Source: Paulinella micropora
Taxonomy: Eukaryota; Cercozoa; Imbricatea; Euglyphida
Assembly (NCBI GenBank): GCA_009731375.1
Contig: BJOX01000041.1
Coordinates: forward strand, 1,042,202 to 1,106,201
Length of the DNA stretch: 64,000 nt
Direction of reading: 5' to 3'
The notes under the pieces were generated by a model that was given only the letters and a program-made list of their open reading frames with translations, searched no databases and was not told where the DNA came from. This document shows positions 39,071 to 49,673 of the stretch, one piece after another; position 1 is the first letter of the stretch; every line of letters starts with the position of its first letter. Both the position numbers and the translations under genes were made by a program.

Positions 39071-42000
39071 CTATAATAAGCATGAGATTATTATTTCTTT
39101 TTCTAAATTAACTACCTTTTCCGCCATGTGTTGAAAAGCACTGACTAATATTAGTATAAAACTTGTATATGTTATGCCTTCAAGATTTCCATTTCCATCA
39201 TCTGCGTTCATTCCACTTTCAGATACAAATTCAGGAAATATTTTTTTAACTTCATCAGCAATAAATCCGTGGTTCTTTTGTTCTTTCTTTTCGTCTGATT
39301 TCAATAATATGAACAACAATTTATTTTCATTAATTTCTCGCAACAATCCCCTCAGTGTAATGTTTTAATATCGGATTTTAGCCTCCTGTCCGATGAGTTT
39401 GTCCAAGCTCCGTTAAGCGGAACATAATTATAACTGCCAGACGGCTCACCTGAAGAGTTTGAAGTAGTCCAAGCATGTAGAATTCCCTGAGATGCACTGA
39501 CCACACCATAATTTGAATATCCTCCTGATTTCATATATATTTGTGGGTCGTAAGTAGAACTTGGTCTTTGTCTTAATGTTAAAAATCCGCTGGATGTTGT
39601 TGGAAGAGTTAATGTTGAAGAACAGCTTATAGCACTCTGAGCATAGATAACTCCACTTCCCCTCGCATAAAAATTTAAGTCTTGATTGGTATTGCTTCCC
39701 GTAGCATATATTGAATTATAACCAAAACCAACTCCCTGTGTCCCGTTGCTGTGTCTGAATTCAACACCGGCAGAAGATGCTCCAAGATTGGCGGTGACAT
39801 ATAATCCGACTGGTGTGGCATGAGACCCACTTCTTGCTTCTCCTCTTATATCTGCCGTACTATTAACAACAGATATGCCTGAATTTGCGGTTATTTGCCC
39901 CTGTATTGCTTATGTTCATCGCCTCGCTAAATGCTATGGCTCCTCCAAGTGATACTCCTGATTTGTAGTTAAAAGCGAGTTTGTTGCTCATCTTGTATAT
40001 TTGAAAGTTGGAGTTTATGTTGCTTGATTTCCAGCCACCCCCCTCCCAATAACTATCAAAACTTAAAGCAATATTGTCCTGACTATAATTCAATAATTGG
40101 AATGTGGGATAAATTGATGTATGAACAAATGCTTGAATATGTGGACCATTCATATTTCCGTCTGTTCCATATAATTCTAGGCCACCAGTTACTCCTACTC
40201 CTTTCGTTGTTCTGCCTATGATTATCGGTTTGCCTAGTGCTGTTGTTATTTTGTCACTCGTTGTTAATGTGGTTGTAGTCATGCCAGCAGTTGAAGTGAT
40301 TGTTCCAGCACTTGTTATGTTGTTTGAGTTCATATCTAAGTCCCCATAAAACCGCATACCACCAGCATTGTTAAAACGGACAATGTCAGATGAAGCACTT
40401 TTATTATCCAAAAGTTTTGAAATATAAAGACTGCTCCTTTTACATCAAATGCTACATTCGTGAATACATAACCCCTTTGGTTCGCGGTTCCACTTGTAGC
40501 AGTATTTAGAGTAAATAAGAAATATTGATAATCACCTGATGACTGTGAAAAGAATATATCTCCTCCATTTTGGTTTAATATCCTCGCCCCATTATATGTT
40601 ATATTTCCATCATTAATGATAACTTGATTATTGAAATCAGCCGTTTGTGTTAAAGTTAGATATTTTATCGTAGTGCTCGCCCCATTAAATGTTTTACTTC
40701 CTGTTATGGTTTGGTCTGTTGTTAGTTTTACATTTTGTAGATCTAATGTATCCACATATCTTTTGTTTGCTCCGTCCGATGTTGCTGATGGTGTGGCTAA
40801 GTTTGTTATTCTGTTGTTGTTCAAACTTAACGTTGTTCCAGTTGCGGTTATAATTAAAGTATTACCTGAATATAACTCTACATACGAACCAGTTATTTGT
40901 ATCGGATACCAAGTCGCTGTTGCTGTTTTTCGTGCTGCAATCATTCCTATTTTTGTATCAAAGGCGATGCCGATGCCGTCAAAAGTAGTAGGATTGGATG
41001 AACCACTTACTTCTAAAGTTGATGTAAATTTTTTATTTCCTGCTATGGTTTGGTCTCCTGTTAGTTTAACCACCGAAGTATCAAGAACAGAAACATCCAC
41101 ACCATCAACAAGATTAACATTTGTTATGCTTTGGCTTTTCATCAATACCCGCACTAGCATTTATTATGTTGCTGAATGTTTTGGTTCCTGCTATGGTTTG
41201 GTCTCCTGTTCGTTTAACCACCGAACCATCAACTGCAAGAGTGGTGAGATTTATTCCATTATATGTAGAAGCCCCTGAAATAGCATAACCACCCATATTT
41301 AATGCTCCTGTCATACTGGCGGTGCCGTCTAATCTAAGAAAGGGCGATGCCACATTTCGCCATTGTCCTGTGCTATAAATAAGCAGTTGATTATCTGATG
41401 CTGTTGTTATAATCACATCACTATATGTATCAATACTTCCACTTGCTGACACTTTCGCGTTGTTGGAGTCGTGCTCTGATAACCAAGTTGCGATAGCCCT
41501 ACCATTTAGTTTATTTACATTTGTAATGTTTTGGTTGTTCATATTTATTCCTTCAGTCACACTGGCAGTGCCGTCTAATCTATGAAAGGGTGAAGTCGTA
41601 TTTCTCCATTGTCCTGTGCTATAAATAAGCAATTGGTTGTCTGCTGGGAAGCCTGTTATTGTCACATCGCTGTGGCTATCTATACTTCCACCTGCTGACA
41701 CTTTATCATTATTATCATTATGCTCAAATATCCATTTATCAACATCTTTTATATTTAGCAAATTAACTCCTGTTATATTCAAATACCCTCCGATATTAAT
41801 ATTGCCGAATTCATCAACATTTATCGGAAATGTTTTATTTACCCAGTTTATTGAATTATATGTGAGATAACTATTAGTGGCTATTGGTGCGGTTATGACT
41901 ACATCTGAAAGTGTATCAATTGAACCGAGGGTGGTATTCTTCCATTTACCATCTACATCATTATATGTTAAGTATTGACCGACCACTGGTGCAGATATGT

Positions 42001-42421
42001 TTGTGTCTATCAAATTGTATAAACTGGTTTGGTGCGGATTGGAAGTATTGCTTCTGTGTTGAGTTGAGGCTTTGACTTCGTCATTGTCCCTCACTCGTTG
42101 TTCTGTATAGTATAAATTTTTTCCTTCTTTGATGTCTGATGTTGATTTTAAAGCGAGCCGTGTATCAAAGCGGTTATCAGTCCAATAATAATTAAGCCCT
42201 CCTTTTAGGTCTGTTGTTGATTTCAAAGCGAGACGTGTGTCAAATCGCGCATCAGTATAATAAAGATTTATTGGGTCGGAATCTTCTGGCACTCTGTCTG
42301 TATTCAGACCGACTATGTTCGTGTTCGTTAAGTCTAAGTTTGCGATTGATAGGCTGTCTGTCGCGATTTCTGACAAGCCGAGTAATGATTTATATTGCGA
42401 CATTGTTTGTATATTAATCAT
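39071..42421 (-). pseudogene. Long fibre protein with S74 intramolecular chaperone domain, frameshifted
   Basis: Probable receptor-binding fibre of about 1,100 codons. The N-terminal 435 codons (42,421-41,114; the alternative start MSQYKSLLG lies six codons in) contain repeats such as LYYTDARFDTRLALKST and collagen-free beta repeats of the VTITGFPADNQLLIYSTGQW type. Frames 41,160-40,336, 40,411-39,863 and 39,534-39,352 continue the fibre, and the sequence between them is also open. The C-terminus has SDRRLKSDIKTL, HGFIADEVKKIFPEFV and GITYTSFILILVSAFQ, the S74/endosialidase chaperone that trimerises phage tail spikes and then cuts itself off. At least four frame breaks are needed. Such fibres are known from phages and large algal viruses, so gene exchange is likely. 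Confidence 0.75.
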
Positions 42422-42496
42422 TTTTAATTTTTTTATTTTTGTTAAATTATACTAACGAAAAATACAATTATTTTGTGTAATATCATTCGTCGGTAA

Positions 42497-42983
42497 ACAA
42501 TTCCGTCAAAAGAGGCTTCAAAAGAAAACTGGAAGAAAGCAGTTCAAGCAAACAGAGCAAATGCTGAACGTAGAAAGGACGAGTGGGCACGTGAAAGGCT
42601 TCGTAAAAAAGGAGAATTAAAAGAAGCATCAGTGGAAGAACTTATTGAGACAGATGCTGAAGTTGGTGTTGCGAAAGAAATACTTAAAAATCCTGAGATT
42701 GAAGATGAATCAAGCGAAAGCGATAGCGAAATTGATATGTCTGAGGTTATTGCAAATCATATGCTTAGAAAGATAAAAAAGAATGCTAAAAAGCCCAAGA
42801 AGAAAACCGCAAAGAAAGCACCACAGCCCAAGAAGCCTGAGAATTACAGCGAAGAAGAAGAAGAAGAAAGTGAGANNNNNNNNNNATTACAGCGAAGAAG
42901 AAGAAAAAGAAAGTGAGAGTGAAGAAAGCGAAGATTATGAAACAACAGGCGGAAAACAGCGAGGCGGTAAAAAAACGAAGTGA
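42497..42983 (+). CDS. Charged basic/acidic PLV protein with a 10-N gap
   Basis: A plus-strand frame open from 42,497 (KEASKENWKKAVQANRANAE) without a clear ATG until 42,632, so the start is probably lost or upstream in another frame. It has a helical basic N-terminus, an acidic Ser/Asp/Glu stretch, a Lys/Pro-rich segment and an acidic repeat (YSEEEEEES) that contains 10 N at 42,876-42,885. It ends in a GG-rich basic tail. The frame differs on each side of the gap. Possibly a DNA-binding or core protein; no family recognised. Confidence 0.5.
42876..42885. other. assembly gap, 10 N
   Basis: The gap lies in an acidic coding repeat (GAAGAAGAA), a likely place for a collapsed repeat. Confidence 0.95.
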
Positions 42984-43064
42984 AAAAATATCAGTTAATG
43001 TATATAACAATACACCAAAGAATAAAGAATAAAGTAAGGAAGCAGAAAAGATATTTTTGAAATT

Positions 43065-43192
43065 CTAATGATATTTTGTTCTAACTTCGTCATCCCAAAA
43101 CATCGTCTATCATTAATTTTTTTAAAAAGAAAAAACGATGTTTTAGAATAAGCGAAAGTGCGTAGCACGAAGCGCAATTCTAAAATATCAAA
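43065..43192. promoter_or_regulatory. Conserved intergenic palindromic element, copy 7
   Basis: AAAACATCG at 43,097-43,105 faces CGATGTTTT at 43,136-43,144 with a 30-nt loop. AGAATAAGCGAAAGTGCGTA and GCACGAAGCGCAATTC follow, ending AAAATATCAA before the integrase ATG. Confidence 0.82.
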
Positions 43193-43828
43193 TGGATCAC
43201 AAACACACAACTAGTAATATTAATTCACAGGATAAGGATACACAACTAGAAGATACTCCGCGAGGCGAACCAACAGAGGAAGAACGGACAAGCACTGCTC
43301 AAGAGTTATTTCGTCAGACTAAGCCTAGGACTAGGGACAACAATATGGGCTGATAAGGTATTAGATATGGTTAATATTGATTTAATGGATGTGAGTAAGG
43401 TTGCTACAAAAAATAAAAATTATAATTTCGCCCTTATTTGGATTGATATTCATAGTCGTTATGCTTATGTGATACCTATAAAAAATAAATTTTCAACCAC
43501 CGTTTTAGATGCTCTCAAGAAATTACCAAAGACGGCTTTGACGGGCTCTGGTGGGGCCATTCACAGGCCCGCCCCCCCCCCCCCTTATACCCGAGGTAAA
43601 AAAGAAAGGCGTTTTCTCCTTTTTTTATCTGGTTGGCTGCAGCACGGCCCCCCCCACACACCTAGCAGCCACTAGCCGTGCTGCCAGGGCTTGGTGTCTG
43701 TGAGCAATTGGCGCGGGAGGGCTCCAAGCCTTCTTCACGTTTGAGGGATGCCTGGTTCCGCACTGGCGGTGACCGGCTTTTTCGTCGGCCTACGAGGACG
43801 GGCGCGGAAGGGCTGCTGCCCCAAAGTT

Positions 43829-44069
43829 CGTCTCCCGAAAATTTTTGCTTTCAAGCTTTGCAGGATTGCCGAAATGACCAAAATTTTTTTCTCAAGATTC
43901 AGAACCCGGTGTATTTCACGAAAGTGATAGACAGTCACTTCGCGGCAAATCTGCGCGAAACGGCTTTTGACGAATTTTGCGGCTCTCGAAAGAATTTCTT
44001 TTTAGCGATTTCGGCAATCGCGTTAGCTTTGAGAGCAAAAAATTCGGGAGACGACGGCGGGCGGGGAAA
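43829..44069. mobile_element. Short TIR unit A (MITE-like)
   Basis: Begins CGTCTCCCGAAAATTTTTGC and ends with its complement plus GACGGCGGGCGGGG. Its subterminal sequences (GGATTGCCGAAATGACC on the left, GAGAGCCGCAAAATTCGTC on the minus-strand right) match those of the large unit. It has no coding capacity. Confidence 0.75.
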
Positions 44070-44115
44070 TTTTCTGATTTTTTTTTATTTTCCCCGCCCG
44101 CCGTCGTCTCCCGAA
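44043..44115. repeat. Perfect 27-bp palindrome arms between units A and B
   Basis: Arm 44,043-44,069 (starting TTCGGGAGACGACGG) and its exact complement at 44,089-44,115 flank a 19-nt T-rich loop. Similar palindromes occur at about 44,300-44,370 and 44,655-44,730. They are formed by back-to-back TIRs. Confidence 0.95.
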
Positions 44116-44331
44116 AATTTTTGCTTTCAAGCTTTGCAGGATTGCCGAAATGACTAGATTTTTTTCGCGACAAAATAGCTTTTGGCCGCAAACTTCGGCA
44201 AATCTGCACGAAATCTTTTTAGTCGAATTTTGCGGCTACCGACTGAATTTTTTTTCAGTGATTTCGGCAATTGGTTAAATTCTGAGAGCAAAAAATTCGG
44301 GAGACGACGGCGGGCGGGGAAAATTTAATGA
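44089..44331. mobile_element. Short TIR unit B (MITE-like)
   Basis: Starts CCCCGCCCGCCGTCGTCTCC, ends with the inverted copy, and has the same subterminal motifs as unit A. Non-coding. Confidence 0.72.
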
Positions 44332-44339
44332 CTTTTGTA

Positions 44340-44687
44340 ATTTTCCCCGCCCGTCATTCTCTCCCGAATTTTTTGCTGTCCGCTTTCATCCATTGCCGAA
44401 ATGTCCCAAACTTTTTTTTCAGTTGTTTCAGAAACCGGTGAATTTCTCGACAACTATCTCTCGACCGCAAACTCTGGCAGATTTGTGCGAAGTTTGTTTA
44501 GCCGCAAACTCTAGTGAATTTGCGCGAAACTGCTTTTTAGCCGCAAACTCCGACAAATTCGTGCAAAACTGTTTTTTATTGGGTTTCGCGGCTGCGGAGG
44601 AAAACGTTTTTTCGATTTTGGACATTTCGGCAATGGATGAAAATGGACAGCAAAAAATTCGGGAGACGACGGCGGGCGGGGAAATTC
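44340..44687. mobile_element. Short TIR unit C with long inverted ends
   Basis: Its ends match each other over about 70 bp (GAATTTTTTGCTGTCC and CATCCATTGCCGAAATGTCC on both sides in inverted orientation). It belongs to the same family as units A, B and D but is more diverged. Non-coding. Confidence 0.72.
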
Positions 44688-45318
44688 TCTGATTCTTTTT
44701 AATTTTCCCCGCCCGCCGTCGTCTCCCGAAAATTTTTGCTCTCAAAATTAGCAGGATTGCCGAAATGACCAAAATCTTTTTTTTTCGCAAGATTCAGAAC
44801 CCGGTGAATTTCACGACAAAATAGCTTTTGCCGCAAACCTCTGCAAATCTTCACGAAATCCTTTTAGTTGAATTCTGCGGCTACCGAAAGAATTTTTGGG
44901 AGGGATAGAAAAAAGAAAAAAACAGAGGGAGGAAGGAGAGAGGGCAAGGAAAGAGGGTGGCACCAAAAAAAAATGCGTACTTTTCTGTTTTGTCTCTTTC
45001 TCCGCTCTCTTGTTGTTTTTTTCAAGATGAAAAGCAATATCTTACTATTTAAAAAGAGAGAGAGAGGCAGCTAGCTCTTTAAAAAAAGACAAAATGACAC
45101 AGAACTTTCGCACAATTGTTGCGGGATAACGACCTGAAAGAAAATAAAATTCAAGGACTGCCGCGCCTAGCCGGTAGGGTTACTGCCGAGCCTCACAAAA
45201 CGACACGCTCGTGTTGCCTATAGCTCTGCGTACGAAATCCTGGGAACTAGCCTGGCCCGTCACTAACGGCAGCTTCGAGCGGGCGCTGAGCACGCACCGC
45301 GCGCTGGTCATTGTCCTC

Positions 45319-46641
45319 ATGCTGCCTGCCGAATTAGAGCTCGACACCAACAGCCAGTTCATAACAAAGGAGCTCAACAGTATTCTGGCCTTGCTGTGCA
45401 ACGGCTATGTCTACAAGTCTTTCTTGACGTACCTCTCGCGCCTTTGCGCACTGCTGCGTAAAGGCTGCGTATACGAGTGCCAGTACGCTGAAATAGTGCC
45501 AGGATACACTGTACAAGACCTTCGTTTCAAGAGAGAGAACTACCGAGAGGCGCTGCAAAATAGGGTGGCTGGTTATGTTTCGCGTCAACCCATTGGCGCT
45601 GGCTGGCTCGGGCAGCTGCTGTTTTGCCAACGCTTGCTAGACCCGCTGTATCTAGTTCAGAACTACACGTTGCACGATCCAGTCCTGCTGCCACTAGTCG
45701 GTGATGAATTGCTCAGACAGTGGGCGGCGCAGGGCAGTGCTACTAACGTAAGACAGAACCTCGAGGCCATCAAAAAGCTGGCCCCGCATCATGCCGAGGC
45801 CAAGCAATGCCTAGACAACCTGGACAAGGTTCGGTCAGTCACACTGGAAATCAGCACATCAACAGCAATGCGTGATCTGCTGATTTTCCTGCTGGCCCGT
45901 TTTTGCACGGCAATTAGCAAGCTCGGGGTCGTCAGACCGCTGAATGCAGAGCCGAACACGCGACAATTAGACTTTTCGTTCACGGGAGGTTTGCAGAGCG
46001 TCGAGCTAGGACCTAACTTAGGCCTGGCTCAAGTTACGTGCCGCGTCGACAACAGGGCTGCGCCCGAGCTGACAATCCAGCTGCACGACCAAAAATACAA
46101 CATCAATTTCGAGCGCGCTGGCCAGCCTGGTGCATGCAGGCCCAACCTAACGATCCAGCTGTCCAACAATGTTGAAGATGTGACCCTGACAAAAATACAA
46201 ACGCAGCCTCAGCCCGTACGGTTCGGCGTCATTAAGGTACGCAGGGGCGACTGTATGAGAGAATGCAAAGTCCCGTCGCAGCTGGCCCTGAGAGGTCTAG
46301 AAGCACAGCACATTTCTGTTAACCTCGGGTGCAAGGCGCAACATGTACCGACCAACGCTTGCAGGCTAATCGTAATCGCAGGCTCCGAGATCTCGGTTCG
46401 GAACTCCTCGTTAGCCAGCCTGCGTGTAGACGGCAGGATCCCCACGCCGGTCCTGGTGGATGAATGCGTCTTAGCTCCCAACTTTTCTGCGGGGCTGATA
46501 AACTCGCCCGCTGAGGGTCGTAAGCTGCTGTTCCACAACTGCCGGTACCACCAACCGGCCACCGCGATTGCCTTGCAGGACCGGGTGGTAGCGGCACTGC
46601 CCAGCGCAGAATTCGTGCGGCACGCTCGTCGCCCTGCGTAA
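45319..46641 (+). CDS. Unknown protein of TIR unit D, 440 aa
   Basis: A long, GC-rich, non-repetitive frame. It opens after TAG at 45,175 and the first ATG is at 45,319 (MLPAELELDTNSQFITKELN); a GTG at 45,211 would add 36 codons, or an upstream exon may exist. The N-terminal half looks helical, the C-terminal half beta-rich with paired motifs (PELTIQLHDQKYNI and NLTIQLSNNVEDVTL). I see no D-D-E transposase signature, helicase or polymerase motif. Two poly-Gln-free Cys pairs occur late. It may be a divergent transposase, a cargo gene or captured host DNA. Codon use and GC differ from the provirus around it. Confidence 0.55.
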   Translation: MLPAELELDTNSQFITKELNSILALLCNGYVYKSFLTYLSRLCALLRKGCVYECQYAEIVPGYTVQDLRFKRENYREALQNRVAGYVSRQPIGAGWLGQLLFCQRLLDPLYLVQNYTLHDPVLLPLVGDELLRQWAAQGSATNVRQNLEAIKKLAPHHAEAKQCLDNLDKVRSVTLEISTSTAMRDLLIFLLARFCTAISKLGVVRPLNAEPNTRQLDFSFTGGLQSVELGPNLGLAQVTCRVDNRAAPELTIQLHDQKYNINFERAGQPGACRPNLTIQLSNNVEDVTLTKIQTQPQPVRFGVIKVRRGDCMRECKVPSQLALRGLEAQHISVNLGCKAQHVPTNACRLIVIAGSEISVRNSSLASLRVDGRIPTPVLVDECVLAPNFSAGLINSPAEGRKLLFHNCRYHQPATAIALQDRVVAALPSAEFVRHARRPA

Positions 46642-47330
46642 GCCTTGGTGCGACCTATGACAAGCCTCCGAGAGAAAATGCTGTGCGCCGGTGCGTTCAA
46701 AAAAAATTCGTCTCCTTTTTGGACACACTCGCGCTCAGACGTGAGAAACTGAGAGCAAAATCCGGAAGTGGCGTGGTGGTGTTAATTCTGGGTATTAAAA
46801 TTTGAATTCTTTCTGGTGTGACTAGGAGATTTTAACTACCGAGTTCGGAAACAGAACTGCTCTGTCAATAGTCATAATTTACGCAATCAATCCAAGCTAC
46901 AACACAATTTCAGCGCAGTCGTCGTTTCTTGTGGGCTGTCGATTCTGGCTCCAGCAGGCTGGACCAGTACTGGACTTGCAAGTTATATTTTTCAGCCGAC
47001 TTCTTCAGCGTGGCTAGCGCGGGCAGCCGTTTGTTGAGGTACTGGGTTTGCTCGTGAACCACTCGGTGCTCAGCTTAGATTCCGCGGGCACCGACTTTCT
47101 GCTCTTGTGTATGTAAGCCGCACAGATATCATGCACAAACTCTTGGGTGGTTAAGGACAACGAAATCCCGCGCGCGCGGTCCTCCTGCACCGCCAGCAGC
47201 GACTTACAATGCACCGTCGTAGCGCATTGAGCCGGGGGTTTTTAACTCTACTGAGACAGAAGGAAAGGAAAGCAGGACGATTTAATAAAAAAAAAAGCTG
47301 AATTTTTCGGCCGGTCAAGGGGGAAAAAAA
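46642..47330. other. 3' part of unit D, no gene identified
   Basis: About 690 bp between the unknown ORF and the right subterminal region. A minus-strand open frame (47,214-47,014) has no recognisable domain. Confidence 0.45.
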
Positions 47331-48171
47331 TTCCGCAAACTTCGGCAAGTTTCGTGCGAAATTTGTAACCGCGATCTCGACAAATTTCCTGCGAAACGGC
47401 TTTTGACGGATTTTGCGGCTCTCGACTGAAATTTTTTTTAGCGAAGGACATTTCGGCAATTGGTTAAGCTGGAGAGCAAAAAATTCGGGAGACGACGGCG
47501 GGCGGGGAAAAGTTTATTATTTTTCTGTAAATTTCTGCCTAAAGCATACATATCGGACAATGGTGGGGAGTTTAAAGGTGCTGTTGGTGAGTGGATGAGA
47601 AATAATGGTATTGAACAATTCATGGTTGAAGTAGGCGATCATAATTCGTTAGGTATTGTTGATGGATTTGTTAGAACACTTAGAGAAAGATTACACGTAT
47701 TATGGGCTTTTAATCGTAATTTTGATTGGATAAGTTATATTGAAGATGTTGTTTATTATTATAACAAAAAACAACATTGAGCGATTAAGGCTGCACCTTT
47801 TGATGTATTTAAAGGAAATGATATTAGCCAACAACATAGATATGTTGATAAATATTTATTCGGTTTCAAAGAGGGAGACAGAGTTAGAAAATTAAACAAG
47901 AAACACATTCTAGAAAAGGGAGGAAAGACATGGAGCAAGCAAATCTACACAGTCAAAGCCCGGAAGGGATACCGTATTGTATTAACAAATGATGATATAG
48001 TGCCACCACGACATTTATTAAAGACAGATGCAACTAACGAACCGGAAGAGACAGATATTAATAAAGAACTAAAGCAACTAACTAAAGAAAAACAAACAAA
48101 GCATTTACTTAAACGAGAGGAAATAGACCAGTCAAATGTCCGCACTGGAACACGCGAAAGAAAAAAGAAAG

Positions 48172-48662
48172 TCATTCTCGACTTATAGCCGCCTTTGTGT
48201 AGAAAGGAAACCCTTTCTTTTTGATATAATAACCTTTCAAAGCAGACCAAGATATGAAGACCATTATCACCCCGTCGTCTCCAAGAGCAACATAACTATT
48301 AAGGTCTGGTTTCCCAGGGCCCCCCATCAAAACTGCTTCTTTGAAATCAGGTTTTTTCTTCTCAGCCACTTGGTCTGGCTCATCGTACTTGTCGGAAATC
48401 AAACTTGTTTCTCTTCCCAATACTTTTCTGGCTCATCCTCCTTCATTACTCCCAACTTCTCAAAAGGACTAGTATTTTTTACTTTGCGCACCTCAGTCTT
48501 AGCGACTGGATCTTCGTGCAACGGATGCTTGGCGTCAGGGGTGGTAGGAACTTCAGCAGGAACTTCGGTCGGCGTCTCAGTAGGCACTTGAGCATCAACC
48601 TCAGTCGGCACTTGAGCATCCGCCTCAGTCTGCTTAGAAGGAGACTTCTTCTTGGGAGGCAT
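48172..48662 (-). pseudogene. PLV protein with Pro/Glu/Val repeats, frameshifted
   Basis: The frame from MPPKKKSPSKQTEADAQ (48,662) has VPTE-type repeats and ends near KYWEEKQ. Another frame continues SDKYDEPDQVAEKKKPDF, then DDGVIMVFISWSALKGYY, ending at 48,172. A shift near 48,410 joins them into about 160 codons. It is convergent with, and overlaps, the integrase end. Function unknown. Confidence 0.5.
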
Positions 48663-48947
48663 AGCACCTGCCCCACACCAAAAAGCACAAAAAAACATGT
48701 GTGGGCAGTGCCTTGAAGCCGTTTTTTTTTTTTTTCGTAAATAAATAGGAGATAAATAATTTTTTTGAAATAGTCAAATAATAAGTGTGCTTTTATGTTG
48801 TAGTGAAATGTGTGTCGTGTTCATTGATGAGAAGTGAGCAGGTAGGCAGACAGCACAGATCACACAACCATTTTTACTCCACTCTCGCTTCATTAACATA
48901 CAATTTATATTTAACTATCACTTCAACAAATGTATCACCTTTTTCAA

Positions 48948-49457
48948 TTAAATTACGTGCGAAATTTTCCTCTTGGCGAGACATTGGAAATTTATTTTTT
49001 CTAACCACTTTTCCAAAAATGCTATTTCTTTCTTAGTCTCTTTTTCTTTTCTAAGTCTCTGCCTCTTAACCTTTCTCTCTTCTTCCATTCGTCTTTTGTC
49101 TTCTTTTAGTTCCTCATCTCTCTGATTAACTGCTTCCAGTCTTGATTCAACATCGTAAAGTTCTCGTTTCAATAATCTTATTTTTTTGGACAAGTTTTTT
49201 TTCTTAGTTTCCAAATATATTTTGTCAGAAATAATTTTTTCGTTGCTCTTGTCAGAATAATAATCAATCCAATTATTTTCTTCTCTTTCTATTTCTAACT
49301 CACTTTCGCTTGAAATTTCATTAGCCTCTTTGGCTTCATAATCAATAAATTCGCTCATCTCTTCAAGAAGAACTGCGAGAAAGTAGGCCAAAACTGCGAA
49401 AACGTAGAAATGTTTCTGTGCTTTTCGCATTTTCTCAGAAAAACTATGTGATGACAT
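48948..49457 (-). CDS. Coiled-coil PLV protein
   Basis: The frame is open from 49,580. Likely starts are MSSHSFSEKMRKAQ (49,457), which gives an N-terminal hydrophobic segment (FYVFAVLAYFLAVLL), or MSEFIDYEAKEANE (49,358). An acidic segment is followed by a long Lys/Glu/Arg coiled coil (KKNLSKKIRLLKRELYDVES, then KRRMEEERKVKRQRLRKEKE). No family is recognised. It could be a membrane-anchored virion protein or a replication accessory next to polymerase B. Confidence 0.5.
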   Translation of the reverse strand: MSSHSFSEKMRKAQKHFYVFAVLAYFLAVLLEEMSEFIDYEAKEANEISSESELEIEREENNWIDYYSDKSNEKIISDKIYLETKKKNLSKKIRLLKRELYDVESRLEAVNQRDEELKEDKRRMEEERKVKRQRLRKEKETKKEIAFLEKWLEKINFQCLAKRKISHVI

Positions 49458-49673
49458 TGTGCATTGACTGAGGAAAAAAACACGACACACAAAATTTATT
49501 TGCCCCGCTGTCATGGTTAGGGGTGGTGTAATTAGTAAGTTGATGATGTTGCCCGTCATTGTCGGCGGTTCAACTCTCACCGCTTACTCTTGAACCATTC
49601 CTTTCCAGATGCCTTTTTTCTTTTCTTTTTTTCTCTTTTTTGTAAATTCCTTTTTTTTTTTGCTTTACTTGCT

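Larger units (their letters stand above)
44700..47512. mobile_element. Large TIR unit D (2.8 kb), possible autonomous parent
   Basis: The left end (44,700, CCCCGCCCGCCGTCGTCTCC) and right end (to 47,512) are inverted copies of about 35 bp. The left subterminal sequence (GGATTGCCGAAATGACC, then CAGAACCCGGTG) equals that of unit A. The right one on the minus strand (GAGAGCCGCAAAATCCGTC, AAAGCCGTTTCGC) equals unit A's right end. The unit carries the ORF at 45,319-46,641. This is the layout of a DNA transposon with internally deleted derivatives beside it. Confidence 0.6.
43532..47537. mobile_element. Nested insertion in the integrase gene, about 4 kb
   Basis: Integrase homology stops at 43,531 and resumes at 47,538. 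Between them is GC-richer DNA unlike the provirus. It comprises a C-rich left portion (43,532-43,828), three short TIR-bounded units and one 2.8-kb unit with the same TIRs. I could not define a target duplication: both edges happen to encode Leu-Pro-Lys but with different codons. The insertion post-dates or accompanied loss of integrase function. Confidence 0.85.
43196..48188 (+). pseudogene. Retroviral-type (rve) integrase, split by a 4-kb insertion
   Basis: Inserts the element into the genome and makes the 6-bp target duplication. The 5' piece starts MDHKHTTSNINSQDKD after element 7. After a frameshift near 43,340 it continues IDLMDVSKVATKNKNYNF, then ALIWIDIHSRYAYVIPIKNK (first Asp of D-D-E) up to LKKLPK at 43,531. 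The 3' piece resumes near 47,538 with AYISDNGGEFKG (second Asp) and GDHNSLGIVDGFVRTLRERL, where the catalytic Glu position reads Asp or is shifted. It meets TGA at 47,778 and continues in frame to 48,188 with an SH3/chromo-like tail (VRKLNKKHILEKGGKTWSKQ). The gene is dead in this copy. The intervening DNA is described separately. Confidence 0.85.

Noticed and set aside
40631-41278. Plus-strand frame of 215 codons inside the fibre gene
   Set aside because: It is a shadow of the minus-strand fibre, which has recognisable repeats and an S74 tail. The plus frame has no motif.
29949-43192. CRISPR array or origin iterons
   Set aside because: The repeated palindromes are 100-200 bp, kilobases apart at gene borders, and have no regular spacers.
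43521-47543. Target-site duplication of the nested insertion from the Leu-Pro-Lys codons on both edges
   Set aside because: The DNA differs (TTACCAAAG against CTGCCTAAA), so it is not a duplication. No other short match was convincing.
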